NCBI RefSeq assembly: GCF_949774975.1
Contig: NC_083113.1
Span: 18,791,690-18,855,689 of the forward strand
Reading direction: 5' to 3'
Source: Lagenorhynchus albirostris
Lineage: Eukaryota > Chordata > Mammalia > Artiodactyla > Delphinidae
DNA length: 64,000 nt
Shown: piece by piece, positions 33,413 to 47,600 of the stretch
How the letters are laid out: the number at the start of each line of letters is the position of its first letter
How positions within the stretch are numbered: position 1 is the first letter of the stretch
Notes under the pieces: model-generated
What the model was told of the DNA's origin: nothing
Seen by the model: the letters and a program-made list of their open reading frames with translations, nothing else
The model's database searches: none
Translations under genes and position numbers: made by a program

Positions 33413-33980
33413 GCCCGCACAACTACCGCGAGAGTCCGTTCCCCATCACCATTTACTGTATAGGCTGCGTGCACGCGCACAAGTTTTGTCGGCGGCTGAC
33501 GCATGCGCTCTGTAAGGTCCTCGTCGCAGGCGGCTGAGACCGAAGAGTTGTACTCGGAAGCCGGAAGCTCGGGCAGTGAGCAGTGGGCGGGCCCGGGCCG
33601 GCTAGTCTTCCCAGTGTTGCAGTGTCAGACCCCGGCGTGGAGCCAGGGTGGCCCATCTTTGGGGAATGCTCGCGAAAGATCTGGTCTTCGGCCCTCCAGA
33701 ACTGACGCAAGCTGTCCGGCGAGGCCGAGCCCCGGCCCGGTCCGGAGATCCAGGGCCCGGTAGCGCGGCCGGGCTGCCGGCTCCCCAGCGTTGGATCAGG
33801 GCTCAACCCGGCCGTGGTCCCGCAGTGACCACGTGTCGGACCCATCACACTGGCGCCCTCAGCCTGGGAGGCCGGTTGCCCTCCTCGGCCGCACGCTGAC
33901 CACCGGGGTCTCCGGCGCCGTCAGCTCTGGGGGCTCATCCGCCCGCCGGTGGAAACCAGACCCATAGCTTCAGTTGGGCC

Positions 33981-35258
33981 TCTTCCGCGGACCCTGAGCA
34001 CGGGGAGAGTCCGGGGGCACTGAAGAGACCCTGAGCAGGCACTGAACGATCAAGCGCTTAAAGGGGCCCAGGCCGCTGGCCTTAGAGCATCAACACCGTA
34101 CGTGGAAGGTTTCCGCTGCCAGAGGAAGGCAAAGCCCTCCGCACTCAGGCGTCTCACTTGCCCCTCTGGGGCTCCTCACTCAGACACATCAGCCACTTCA
34201 TCACAACACTTTTTAGAGTGCCTCTGAGCAGCAACAAAACCAAAACCTGCTAATCCATTGACCCAGCGGTTTCTCCAGTGGGAGAGCCTAACCCACAGAA
34301 ATGTAGGTCTCTGCAAAAGTATGTACACGAGAAGGTTCACTCCAGCATTGTTTGTAAGAGCTAAAAACAAGAAGCAACCTGACTGCCCGTCCCTGGGGAC
34401 AGTGGATGCAGGCCAGACATCCTCCACAGCACTGAGGAAGAATACATTTATGTATGTCTTCATGTGCCAGAGAAGGGATAAGACTTCTCTTCCAAGAAGA
34501 GCCCAATTGCTGGGAGGCTGACGCAGTGGAGTTTTGCCATGTTCGTGCATCATTCATGTAAATTAATGCATAAATCCTGAACAGCCTGCTGAAGCTGGGC
34601 AGTCATCCTGGTTGTGACGAAGGAGGGTAGCACCAAGCACAGGACCTGCCCAAGCAATGACTACCAGGTTATGGTGCTCATGGGCAGAATTATGGGATGC
34701 CAATCAATGAACATTAAATAAATCAGTCCTGCAACTAAGTTTTTTTTAAAAGGACTAAGGGGCATACTAATGATATCTGACGGAAATCCTGTAAGCCATA
34801 CCAGATGGAAAAGGGAGCCCTTCACGTTTAACTGATACCTTGCTCTTTGTGAAGTAATTGATTACATTGTATGCGTGGAAGCAGGAAGGAGGCTGTACAC
34901 ATGCATGGGCATCCTGGAAAGTAAAGAAACTGGGGTGGAGAGCAAGAAGTATTCTGTGATGGAAATGCCCACCACCCACTTGCCTAACCAGACCTTCCTC
35001 TGCTCTGAGCAGTGACCATCTGGGAGCCTTAGCCAGGGAGGCACCCGCAGTGCCACGGTACAGTCCACTCCACAGATGGAGCTACACAGCTTCCTCTTCA
35101 TTCAACAACGAAGAGGCTGCGGCTGCTCTACAGGGCAAATCCAGAGACCAGAATGTGTTCCAAAAATGAGACAGGATGGACACCAGGACATAGAATTTAG
35201 AAAGAACAGAAATGTTTCTAGAATTCACATGCACACTTGTTTTCCAAAAGAATCTATA
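33981..35258. other. Intergenic DNA between CpG island and WDR88
   Basis: 34.19-34.56 kb resembles an old L1 3' fragment (TGACCCAGCGGTTTCTCCAG, TCACTCCAGCATTGTTTGTA). The rest is not recognised. Confidence 0.45.
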
Positions 35259-35264
35259 TTTATT
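35259..35264 (-). promoter_or_regulatory. WDR88: WDR88 polyadenylation signal
   Basis: AATAAA on the minus strand, 211 nt after the stop codon. It is the first canonical signal downstream, implying a short 3' UTR. Confidence 0.75.
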
Positions 35265-35474
35265 CTGCATATAAACTAAAGACAGAGGGATCCCCAAGGG
35301 GCTGTGGAACTGATGAGGCGGCACAGTGGTGGGAGCCCAGCCAGAGCGTGGCCCCTGCCCCAGCCTGACAGGCCCACCCGCTGGGGAGGGGCCCCAGAGA
35401 AAGGCCTGTGCAGAGCCCCGAAACCTATATGACAGGTGGCCTGTGCTCGAGTCACCCAAAGGCTCCAGTGGCCA

Positions 35475-35648
35475 TCAGCCATCCTCACCCAGGCTGCACT
35501 CCCTTGACAGTGAGACCTCCCCTTCTGATGATGGTGAGGCCTCTGTTGACAAGTCTTTTGCACCGATCCGGCAGAACACACATTTGGTGACTGTTTCAGA
35601 AAAGATGTCACTTTCATAGATGGAGAAAGGCCTGTCACATTCTTCACA
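35475..35648 (-). CDS. WDR88: WDR88 exon 11 (last) with stop codon
   Basis: 174 bp: 57 codons and TGA at 35475-35477, acceptor CATGTCAG. Starts CEECDRPFSIYESD, continues TKCVFCRIG and ends in a Ser/Glu-rich acidic tail. The two CxxC pairs suggest a small metal-binding knuckle. Confidence 0.94.
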   Translation of the reverse strand, partial: CEECDRPFSIYESDIFSETVTKCVFCRIGAKDLSTEASPSSEGEVSLSRECSLGEDG

Positions 35649-38600
35649 CTGACATGAAATATTTTAAAAGAGTAGAAAGGAGGTGCTGATCAGAGGAGAT
35701 CAAGGCATGCAGTTAGAATTCTCCCCCCCGATCCAACTGCCTTGGGCCGGGCCAAGGCAAGAGCTGCCTCCCCTCTCTGGGGCTCTAAGCGCACAAGGAT
35801 AGAAACTGCAGGCCACTGAGAGGGAGTAAGCACAGGCTTCCTGCTCTTTTCCCTCTCAAAAGCTATGCAGGTCCTTCCAGCTCATGTCCCCTGCTGTGGG
35901 GTCCCAGGGTGGCGGGGAGGAGTGGAAAGCCACTTGATGGTGCTGAGGATTTGGGGTGGGTGTCTAACCTCACCCTCTGTTCTGTGCAGAGCAAAAGTAC
36001 AGGGCCGAGGGGCTATCCTAACTCCCTGACATCCTGGGGATACCTAACTTTTGAGAATCAAGTAGGCAAGACTTCTGAACAAAGCAGGAGTTTTTTTCTA
36101 GATGATGAAGGTGCTGAGTCTTTGAGCCGAAGCACCCAGAGGACAGTGGATACAGTGGCACAGCTCACTTGCAACATTTTCCCACCAACAAGTGAGCAAC
36201 ACTTGTGGGCTCTCAGGCCACGGGCAGAGGTCTCTCGGGGCTCCCACCAACGCACGGTCCCCCTGAGACGAGCCGGCAGGCGGCAAGCCCCTGCCCTGGC
36301 TCTCCAAGCCCCTGTGCTTTGCCACGCTTGCCCGCTCCAGGGCACCAAAGCCTGCAGGAGAGATGGGGCCAACCCCGCCCAGGGCAGGTCTTCTGGGAAG
36401 CGTGGCCTCTGAAGTTTCTCGTATTGAATCAGAGCAAGTCAAATGCAGCGAGCTCGTCTTTGCTACAACTTCAGGTAGGTTTCCTTCTTTTATTTCTTTT
36501 GCAAGAAAGAAATGCAATCCCTTACCTGCCTTATTCTACAGCATCATTTCCCATGACCCAAGCCCAGAACAGCAGGGCTCAGAGGAAGCAGCTCCTGGGC
36601 CCCTCCCCAGGTGGCAGGTGGAGGACACAAGCACTGCTCCGTACCCAGTCAGCTTCCAGGGCCTACGGGCCGACATGGCCACAAAGGCCATGAGGACCAG
36701 CTGGCCACAAAGATGGGGTTCCACCTGGGTCCCACCCCTTACCTCCCTGCCCCCCGGTGCCATTCTCCACTTAGCCATCCCCAGAAGCAGTGGCTCCCAG
36801 CCAGGCCTTCTGAGTGGAGACAGGCCTAGGGAGCTCCAGGATTCACGAGGGCCCAGCAGGGACTCCTCAGCCTCCTGAGGTGGCAGCCAGGTGCCTGCAA
36901 TGCGAGGCCCCAGCAGGGACTGGCCTCCACTGCCCAGGGCCAGCCCTGGCTATACCTGGTGAAGCAGAAGATGTAGCCACCATGATCATCCACTAGAGAA
37001 TTGGGACCTGAGCCCCATCCATGGGAAACGGGGCACTGGGGACCTGGCCGGGGTTCTGCTGCAGGAGCGTAGGAGGCCCACACGGGGTCCAGCTGTGTGC
37101 CAGCCTCCCTCCAGGACTCCCTCCAGCCTCATCGCCTCCCACCCACCCTGCTCACTCCCGTCCTCAGCACGAGGCTCACTCCTGCCTCAGGGTCTCCACA
37201 TGGGCTCTTCCCTTTGCTGGGATGTTCTTTCCCTAAAAGAGCCGCACAGCTCACTCCCTCACTACCTTCAAGTCTTTGAACAAATGTCACCTTCTCAACG
37301 AGACCCATCCTGACCACCCTTTAGAATGCTGCAACTGCCCGCACTCCCGCTTCCCTTTCCTATGTTATTTTCCTCCAAACTACGTATCATGTGACTTACT
37401 ACATATTTTTCTAATTTCTTACTCATTGTTTGTCTCCCCTTTTAGAAATGTAAGCTCCCTCAGGGCAAAAATGTCAATCTGTTTGTTCATAGTTTTATCC
37501 CCACTTGCCCAGTTTGTTCAAAGAATAAATTTGTAGAGAGAACTAATGAAAGCCTTCTTTTGGCTTCATTTTACCCAATACCAACCTGTTTCAGCTTTAA
37601 GCCTCGGGCCTTTTTATACTGGATTACCAAAGGAATTTGGTCAATTTCTTCAATATTCCATAGTCTCATGGTCTTATCCTAAAACAAGTTAAACAGCAAA
37701 CCAGCAGTTACAAAATGGGTTCGTTAGGCTTGGATGACCCAGGGAGGGGCATGGCATCCAGGTTACACGTGGACAACTTCGACCTGCAGAGGGACAGTTA
37801 GGGTGACCAACTGTCCCAGTTTCTCTAGCACCATCCTAGCCTTAGCACTGGAAGTCCCGCGTCCCCCAAACTGGAAGCAACCAACAAGATGTCCCTGAAT
37901 AAGAGAATAAACAAACTGTGGTACATTAATGTGACAGAATATTATTCAGTGATTAAAAAAGAAAGAAATGAACTGTTAAGCCACAAAAAGGACATGGAGG
38001 AGCCTTAAATACAAATTTCTAAGTGAAAGAAGCCAGTCTGAAAAGGCTACATACTGTATGATTCCAACTCTATAACGTTATGGGAAAGGCAAAAATATGG
38101 AGACAGTAAAAAGGTCAGTGGTCGCCAGGGGCTCTGGGGAAGAAGGGGAGGGATGCAGCACAAGTGCAGCACAAGGAGTTTTTAGGACAGTGAAATTGTT
38201 CTGTATGATACTGTGATGGTGGATACATGACATGCATTTGGCAAAACCCACACAACATAAAGAGTGAAACTTAAACCATGGACTGTAATTAATAATTATA
38301 TATCAATATTAGTTCATCAATTGTGATGAATGTACCACACAATGCAAGTGGCAACTGGAGGGTGAGGTTATAGGTAACCCTCTGTATGATCTGCCTCTAT
38401 CTGTTGTGGCCTCTCCCATTGCAGAGCACAGGCTCCAGACACGCAGGCTCAGCGGCCATGGCTCACGGGCCCAGCCGCTCCACAGCATGTGGGATCTTCC
38501 CGGACCGGGGCACGAACCCGTGTCCCCTGCATCGGCAGGCAGACTCTCAACCACTGCGCCACCAGGGAAGCCCTAAAATATATTTTTTTCTTAACCGTAT

Positions 38601-41600
38601 TTGCTTAATTATCCTACTATCAGTTACTACTAATCACTGTTATTGATTAGTCCTGTTGTTGTTTTGTTTAAATAATAGCATTTATGTAACAGAAAAGTAA
38701 ATAAGACATAATTTCAAATAAACACTCATTTTTGATACTTTGTCTTGCATTTTTACTTTTTTCCAGCTTTACTGAGATATAATTGACAATATTTTTCACA
38801 TTTTTTATGCTAAAGTAACAACACATTGGCATATAATTTTTATTATGTATTATAATATTATGGGGTTTTTTGGTCAGGTGTGATGGTATCCTGCATTGGC
38901 TCTCTAAGAAGTTGATCATGGCAGGCAGAGTCTTGCCCACATTTTTATACACCTAGAAACCCCCAGCCTAGAGAATAAGATGGCTCTAGCAAAGGTTGGG
39001 AGACAAGGTGGGACCCCACTTCTTGGTGCTCACACATGAAGGACAGCCCTCAGGATATCCTGGGCTGTCTGTTACGTGCCATTGGCACGGGAATCCCAGG
39101 ATGCAGTGACTAGCGAGGGACGACCCACCTGGAACCTTGGGGTTGTCTGCTTGCCCACGAGCTGACCCCTTTCCCTCCAAGGCCCCCTGTTGGCTCCATC
39201 ACTTACCAGTCTGGACAGGCCCTTGCTCCAATGAAGTTCAAATGACAACTGTGCAAAGAAATACCTGGCAACTTCCCATATGAGCAAAGGACCCACTTTC
39301 CACGTTCCCGCTTCCTGGATGGGGCCGGCCTGGCCAGGTATAGCCTTCAGACTGAGCTGCTCGGTCCTTCAGACTGAGGAATTTTACTTGACAATGCACT
39401 TCTGCTAACACTAATTCTCACAAATGTGATAGAGATTTTAAGTCACTCAAAGGTTGGCCACTTTTACCTTCGAAGCAGACAGGATCCATTTCTTGTTGTT
39501 GCTGATGGCAACATCCATCACCCAGTCATTATGGCCCTGAAGAAAAGTAGAATTTTAAGAGGACCTAGAAAAAAAAAACCTTTGAAAGAACAACAAAAAC
39601 CAAACAAACAAAGTCAAGAATCCAACGTTGCTTACTTTTTTTTTTTTTTTTTTGGTATGCGGGCCTCTCACTGTTGTGGCCTCTCCTGTTGCGGAGCACA
39701 GGCTCCGGACGCGCAGGCTCAGCGGCCATGGCTCACGGGCCCAGCCACTCCGCGGCCTGTGGGATCTTCCCGGACTGGGGCATGAACCCGTGTCCCCTGC
39801 ATCGGCAGGCGGACTCTCAACCACTGCGCCACCAGGGAAGCCCCATTGCTTACTTTTAAGAGCAATTAATTGTGCTTCCCTGGTTTCACCCACGATATTT
39901 AAAGTGGAGTACAAAGTGTAAAAGCTTGGGATTCATGTATATATCACAGCACCATATGAGTTTTTAAAAATAGTACTCTGGTGCTTAGCACAATGGGAAA
40001 AAAAAATTATATTCCCAGCTGGTCCCAGAGCACCTCTTGCAGGTTTTTGTTTGCATATTCTTTGTTCTAGGAAATACCACTTAGTGATCCTATTGGTGAG
40101 GGAGCTTTTGGCTTCAAGTAACTGCAAACCTACCCACTGTGGCTTAAATAAATGGGGGTTATTTTCCTGGGGTAAAAGGAATTTAGAGGAGATAAATACT
40201 TGCTGGTTCAAACACTTAATGATGTCAGAGCTCTGTGTCAGCATCTGTCTCATTCTTCGGCCTTCCCCTAATGGAAAGAGGTGAATGGTGAGGCGTGGTA
40301 TGAGGGAAGGAAGCAGCAGTGAGGTTAAACTGCTGTGCATAACAAAAGGACAGGAATCGGAGGGTGGAAGAATAGAGAGAGGAGAGGAGAGGAGAAGGGA
40401 GGATAGAATGGCCTGATGGGAACACAAAGGGACTTTTAACCACAACATTCAGTTTTAAGCCATTCACGTGCTATGATGTAAACTCCCCTTGCCTCTCCAA
40501 ACCCACAGAGAAGAGGGTCAGATAGAACAGCTTTGGGATACTGAATGTTATGGTAATCAAGGGGACACAGTCTACATTTGGGTCCCAGGAAATAGAGAAA
40601 CCAAGAGTCATCAATGCAAGCATTCACAGCCAAAGGCGGCCATGAGATCACAAGATCAAGGGGTGTGCAGAAGTCTCGGGGTGGGGGCACCTGGAACAGA
40701 GGCACTGAAGTAGCCCATCCTGGGACTGCCTAACCTTCGGGTTCTCGTTGTGTTGTACAATCCATCTCCTTACCATACAGCCACTTTAAGTTGAGTCTCC
40801 TCTAACCTGCAGCCAAAAGTACTCACCCACCATTGACACCCACCATTCTGAAGCCCCACAGCTTTCTATGCATGCCTCATGACGGCATTCAACCTTTTGC
40901 ACGGTCATTTCTGCTGTTCATAGACACTGACCCTCCTCAGAGTTTTTGCATTTGCTGCTCCCTCTTCCTGGAACGCCCTTCCCCAAGATCCTCACTCATC
41001 CCGTCTTTCTTTGCCATCCAGTTCTCAGCTCAAAGGCCACCTTCTCCAAGAGGCCCTCCCACTGTGGATTAGTCCCTGGAGTCTGTTTCTATCGTATCAC
41101 CCTGTTGTGGCTACTCTGTGTCGCTCATCACTATGGAGGATTTGTTTGTTGGTTCCTGGTCTGACCTTGCCCACAGAGGTGTCAGCTCCATTGCGAACAT
41201 TTAGGTCTGTCTCACTGTTGTATCCCCAGCACCCAGCACCCAGCATGAAATGAAGAATGAAGCTCAGATCTTCTATCTGATGCTGGCATTGGTACCTTCA
41301 AGGAGAGCTTCCGGTAGCCTTCTCCTACATCCCAAATAGCCACAGTCTTGTCGAACCCTCCAGACACAAGCAAAGAGGCTGGAACACAAAACGAAAGAGT
41401 CTCAGGGGGTCACCTTCCTCAACCAACTGTTTCCTCCTCTGGTGAGGCCCAAGCAGGCCGCAGATGCACCTGTGAGGTGCTACCATGGCTCACTCTGAGG
41501 ACACTCAAACCCCTTCCGGGTGGGACTCAACAACCCCCAATCAATTACAGCTGACGCTCGATATTCATGGTAGTTGCGATCCACAAAGTCATCACAAACA

Positions 41601-44600
41601 CTCAATGAGTGATGATTGGTCTTAGGGGAAATGCAGGGTTAGGTTCCTGTGAGCCTCTGGTTACAACATTTTCATTAACCCATCAGTACATAACCTTGTT
41701 TTCTGTCTGTTTCTGTTTAACGACACCTTCGTTGATACATACTGCTTATTTATTAACATTGATTTCATGGCCACCAGCATTATAACTCATGTCTGAATGA
41801 GGCGTATCTAACATGTGTTTTCCCTGTAAGGCACATCACAGGCTTCTTGCCGTTAGGACACTAGACAGCACTTCAGCACTACGCTGGGGGGCCCCTTTAA
41901 ACAGCAAAATCATCAACAAAGAGCACAAAATGCAAAAAAGTGGGACTAAATAGATCGCAGCAAGGACACCTTATGATAAGAGAACTGAAAGGAGAAGGCG
42001 GAGGGTCACCTTGTTCAGCCTCAGCTGGGACCGCGTGCACATGGCAAGCTTCTTGCCGCTCTGCATGTATCTATGGGTGGCTGCAAAGTGCCGTGAGTAT
42101 CGATTTCAGGCTTACAAATAAATTTTACCCAGTAGGTAAATTCACAAACACAGAATCCGCAAATAGTGATGACTGACTCACTATACGCAACTCTGAAACT
42201 TATAATGCCAAGGGCAGGAGCTGGTGGGGCACCTCACAGCGGGGTCTGACTTACACAGAGGCTGCTTCTGAAGAGGGAAACGTTTCTCAAGCCAGGCCCT
42301 GACTATGTGCATGTTGGCTGGGTACTCCCCTTGACACACAGAGCAAGCCCCACTCCCCACGAGGACCGCGGAGTAGAGTCATAACATTTGGCTCCTGGGT
42401 GCCGGGAGCAGTCACAGCTCTCACTGGGGCCAGCTGCCCCTGGCTGCTTCCTGGCATTGCTCCTGGTCACATCCAGGCCCCTTGATCTGGAAACAGCTCT
42501 CCAATGTCCCATGCAGAAACACCCCTCACATATTCTCAGTGCCTCTGGTTCAGAGGGTACCGACTCTGACCTCCAGCTCTAAGGATGGCCAAGTCCCGCA
42601 GGCACGGCCAATCAGAGCCTTCCATCCCCTGCTAAAGGGGTTGGTTCAGAGATGGGCATGTATCCCCAGCTGAGCCAATGCGAGTCTTCCCTGGGACTTG
42701 TATGGGCACCACCAGAAGGAGGTTTTCTCTTTCTCTAGGATTGCCAGTGACCAGAACCTTTGTTGGCCTGGACCACCAGAGGCCATCTTTGCCTCCTTGA
42801 GGAGAAAGGTCAATACAAGAGAGAAGCTGAGCTGAAGGATAGAGTGGAAGGGTTGGCTTCCTGAGAGCATTGTCTGTCTGGACACAGCCCTCCTGAAGGG
42901 TGACCAGCTCCTGGATGAAGTGAGAGAGTGGCATGGACATACATACACTACCAAATGTAAAACAGATAGCTAGTGGGAAGCAGCCACATAGCGCAGGGAG
43001 ATCAGCTCAGTGCTTTGTGACCACCTAGAGGGGTGGGATAGGGAGGGTGGGAGGGAGACGCAAGAGGGAGGGGATATGGGGATATGGGGATATGGGGATA
43101 TGTATAGCTGATTCACTTTGTTATACAGTAGAAACGAACACACCATTGTAAAGCAATTATACGCCAATAAAGATGTTAAAAAGAAAAAAAACAATGAAAA
43201 AATAGATTTGAAAAAAATGTTAACAGATTTATCTTGTTGCTTAAGCTATATCAAACTGAGTTTCCATCATTTGCAAACTTGTGCATATGAATCTCCCTCT
43301 TGGCTTTTCTGTTCTTGGGGAAAATAAATCCACCCTCACCACTGGCATCATTGGAAATCACCTCTTTATACTAAGGAAAGCCACATGAATGGAACGTGAG
43401 GAACTCTACCCCAGCACTCCCACGGGTGTGGAATTCTTCAACATTTAATTACTCACTGTCTCTGGCAAAGTGGCAGGAGCTCACAGAACCTTCATGACCC
43501 TGCATCAGAGTCACACAGGCTCCACGGTTTCGAAACTCCCCTGTATGGACGTTCCATATTTTTAATGTTTTATCCCAAGAGCTTGTACACAGGAAATGGC
43601 CACTGAAGGTAAAACAGCAGTTTGAGATTGCATTGGTGTGTGCTCTGAAACATATATGGAAGGGTGCACACATTAGTACATCACTCCTGGAGGATCCGAG
43701 GACACACTAAAGGGGAGGTGAGTGGAGGGGGCATTGGAGCTGATACCCTGTGACCCCATTCCTTTTTTTTTTTTTTTTTGCGGTATGCGGGCCTCTCACT
43801 GTCGTGGCCTCTCCCATTGCGGAGCACAGGCTCTGGACGCACAGGCTCAGCGGCCATGGCTCACGGGCCCAGTTGCTCCGTGGCATGTGGGATCTTCCCG
43901 GACCGGGGCACGAACCCCTGTCCCCTGCATTGGCAGGCGGACTCTCAACCACTGCGCCACCAGGGAAGCCCCATTCTCAATTTTTAAATGTCTTATTTTT
44001 TTACAGAAAAGAATTGTCAGAATTTTGCTTTTCTTTGTTTTGTTATGATCTTCAAAGTATTTTCCCTGTGACTGTCATCTCCTGTTACAAAGAGAGTTTT
44101 CAAGCAAACTTATCAACATAATTGAGCATCTCTGAGTAGCCTGGATTATAATATCAATTCATCTAAATGAAGAAAAGGTTGAACAAAACTGTTTTCTAGA
44201 GCTCACGTCAGAGTTTTAGACTCTTTTAGTTCTCTGAAGCTCACAAACTGAGTAGGATCAAAGGAGAAGAAATGTCGGCTTCCCAGGGGTGTCCAGGCTT
44301 AAAATGTCCAAATCCCAGTGCCTGGTGGGGCAAGAACCATCCCAGCATATACTGGAGGTGAATAACAAGCCCTCCTCTGAATCCAGAGACCGTCGCTGAG
44401 GTTTAAACCAAGGCTCTCTCTCTTTTCCAGGATGCGGCTCTCATTTCAGATAAACTCCACATAACATAAAAGACCATTCTACTAAGTGCAAAAGTTTGGG
44501 GAAAACGTTCTGGACAAGATGGAGTCAATGTACTGCTCCCCTTTCCTCCTGTTAAGTACAGCTAACAGGGGCTTCCCTGGTGGCACAGTGGTTAAGAATC

Positions 44601-47600
44601 CGCCTGCCAATGCAGGGCACACAGTTTCAAGCCCTGGTCCGGGAAGATCCCACATGCCTCAGAGCAACCCCGCAGAGCAACTCAGCCCGTGTGCCACAAC
44701 TACTGAGCCCACGTGCCACAACTACTGAGCCCGCGTGCCACAACTACTGAAGTCTGTGAGCCTAGAGCCCAGCTCGGCAACAAGAGAAGCCACCGCAATG
44801 AGAAGCCCATGCACTGCAACAAAGAGTAGCCCCCACTCTCCGCAACTAGAGAAAGCCCGCATGCAGCAATGAAGACCCAATGCAGCCAAAAATAAATAAA
44901 TAAAATAAATAAATTTAATTTTAAAAAAAGAGTACAGCTAACAGGCCTGGGCATTTATAAGGCAAACAGAAGACTGTAAAAGGTGGAGAAGAGAAGGCAG
45001 ACCAGCTAAGGATCTTGGGACCCAAGGATGGCATGCTGTTGAGTCCCTGTAGTTTTCTTTTTGTTTCTTATATCCTGGACTGGGTACCGGGAAAGTCTGC
45101 AACCCCAAAAACAATAAGGACTGGATAAAAAGCTCCCAAGAAAAGCCTGTTCTCCCTAGCCAAAGGGATAGCCTAGTAAGACAGAAAACCTTTACATAAT
45201 GCCTGCCTTACTCCAGTGAAAAATCTTGGGAAAAACTGTAATCCCATCCCCACCCCTGTCAGCAAAGTCTTGAGTCTAGACTGCCACCCTTGCCAGGCTC
45301 TAATGAGGTAGACTGCTAAAACAGAAGATTTAAGTAAGAATTAGAGTCTCGTAATGCAATACTCAAAATGCCCAGGATGCAACTGAAATTCACTCATCAT
45401 ACTAAGAGCCAGGAAAATCTCAACATGAATGGGAAACAGAGTCAACAGATGCCGATACTGAGATGACACAGGTATTAGAATTATCTGACAAGGATTTTTA
45501 AGCCGCCATCACAAAAATGCTCTGATGGACAATTATAATCGTGCTTGAAGTAAACAAAAAGACTGAAAGCCTCAGCAAAGAAACAGAAGGTATAAAGAAT
45601 GACCAAATGGAAATTTTAGAACTGAAAATACAATAACAAAAACAACAGCAACAAAAACCCTCAATGGAGAAGATAGAGGAAATAATCAGTAAATATGAAG
45701 ACAGACAATATAAATTAACCAATCCAAAAAATAGACTGAAAAAAAAAGAGCCTTAGAAACCTGTGAGACTATAACAAAATATCTAACATTTGGGTAATCA
45801 GCAACTCAGAAGAAAAAGAGAAATAACATGGAGCTGAAAAAATAATCAAAGAAATTGTCTAGAATTTTACCAAATTTGGCAAAGGACAGATCCAAAAAGC
45901 AGAGTGAAGCCCAAGTAGGATAAACCCAAAGAAATCTATACACAGACACATTGTAATTAAACTTTTGAAAAGTAGAGAAAAAGAAAAAAATTTTGAAAGC
46001 AATGAAAGAGAAATGACACCTTACTTATAGGGGAAAAACTATTTGAACAGCAGTGGATTCTTCATCAGAAACCATGGCGGTCAGAAAAAAGTGATATGAC
46101 AGTTTTCAAATGAGGAAAGAAAAGAACTGTCAGCACAGATTTCTATATCCAACAAAAAAATATCCTTCAGGATTGAAGGAGGAATCAAGACATTTTCAGA
46201 TGAAGGAAAATAAATAGAATTGGTTGCCCTCAGACCTACCCTAAAAGAATAGCTAAAGGAAATTTTTCTAAACAGAAAGAAAATGGTGAAAGAAGGAAAC
46301 TTGGAATATCAGAAAATAGAACATGGTAAGCAAAAGTATGGGTAGATACAGTAGATTTTCCTTCTCCTCTTGAGTTTTCTAAATTATGTTTGACAACTGA
46401 TGCAAAAAAATTATAACAAAGTACTTGTGTTTATTCCTTGCAAGCTTCAAAATCAGTTGAGATTATGAATTTTCAAACTTCTCTAGTAAGACCAGCTATA
46501 TAATTTGCAGGGCCCAGTGCAAGAGTAAAATGCAAGGTGTCAGTTTCTCAAAAAGCTTTACATAATATTACCATATGATCCAGAAATTCCTCTTCTAGAT
46601 ATATAGCCAAAAGAATTGAAAGCAGAGAATTGAACAGATATTTGTACACCAGTGTTCATTGAAGCATTATTCACAACAGCTAAAAGACAGAAGCAACTCG
46701 TGTTCCTCAACAGATAAATAGAGAAACAAAATGTAGTATATACATGCAATGGAATAGTGTTCAGTCATAAAAAGGAATGAAATTCTAATACAGGCTATAA
46801 CATATATAAACCTTAAAAACATTATGTTAGCCACCATTACCCTGATACCAAAAACAGACAAAGATGTCACAGAGAAAGAAAACTACAGCCAATATCACTG
46901 ATGAACATAGATGCAAAAATCCTCAACAAAATACTAGCAAACAGAATCCAACAGCACATTAAAAGGATCATACACTATGATCAAGTGGGGTTTATCCCAG
47001 GAATATAAGGATTCTTCAATATATGCAAATCAATCAATGTGATACACTACATTAACAAACTGAAGAATAAAAACCATATGATCATCTCAATAGATGCAGA
47101 AAAAGCTTTCAACAAAATTCAACACCCATTTATGATGAAAACCCTCCAGAAAGTAGGTTCAAACCCACAGCCAACATCGTCCTCAATGGTGAAAAACTGA
47201 AACCATTTCCACCAAGATCAGGAACAAGACAAGGTTGCCCACTCTCACCACTATTATTCAACATAGTTTTGGAAGTTTTAGCCACAGCAATCAGAGAAGA
47301 AAAAGAAATAAAAGGAATCCAAATCGGAAAAGAAGAAGTAAAGCTGTCACTGTTTGCAGATGACATGATACTATACATAGAGAATCCTAAAGACGCTACC
47401 AGAAAACTACTAGAGCTAATCAATGAATTTGGTAGAGTAGCAGGATACAAAATTAATGCACAGAAATCTCTTGCATTCCTATACACTAATGATGAAAAAT
47501 CTGAAAGTGAAATTAAGAAGACACTCCCATTTACCATTGCAACAAAAAGAATAAAATACCTAGGAATAAGCCTACCTAAGGAGACAAAAGACCTGTATGA

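Larger units (their letters stand above)
32930..33980. promoter_or_regulatory. CpG island around tRNA-Thr, candidate promoter
   Basis: A GC-rich, CpG-rich block about 1 kb long between the two protein genes. It holds an NRF1-like GCATGCGC at 33501-33508 within GACGCATGCGCTC, and paired ETS-like GGAAG sites (CGGAAGCCGGAAG at 33555-33567). The WDR88 poly-A signal is 1.3 kb to the right and the LRP3 start codon is 25 kb to the left. The nearest gene is the Pol III tRNA. A noncoding Pol II transcript is possible but not shown. Confidence 0.6.

Noticed and set aside
33453..33899. Open frames in the tRNA CpG island
   Set aside because: Composition-driven; no domain or conserved start context could be supported.
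35909..36878. Several 100-171-residue open frames on both strands within WDR88 intron 10
   Set aside because: They overlap each other in different frames, have no recognisable domain, and lie inside a GC-rich intron.
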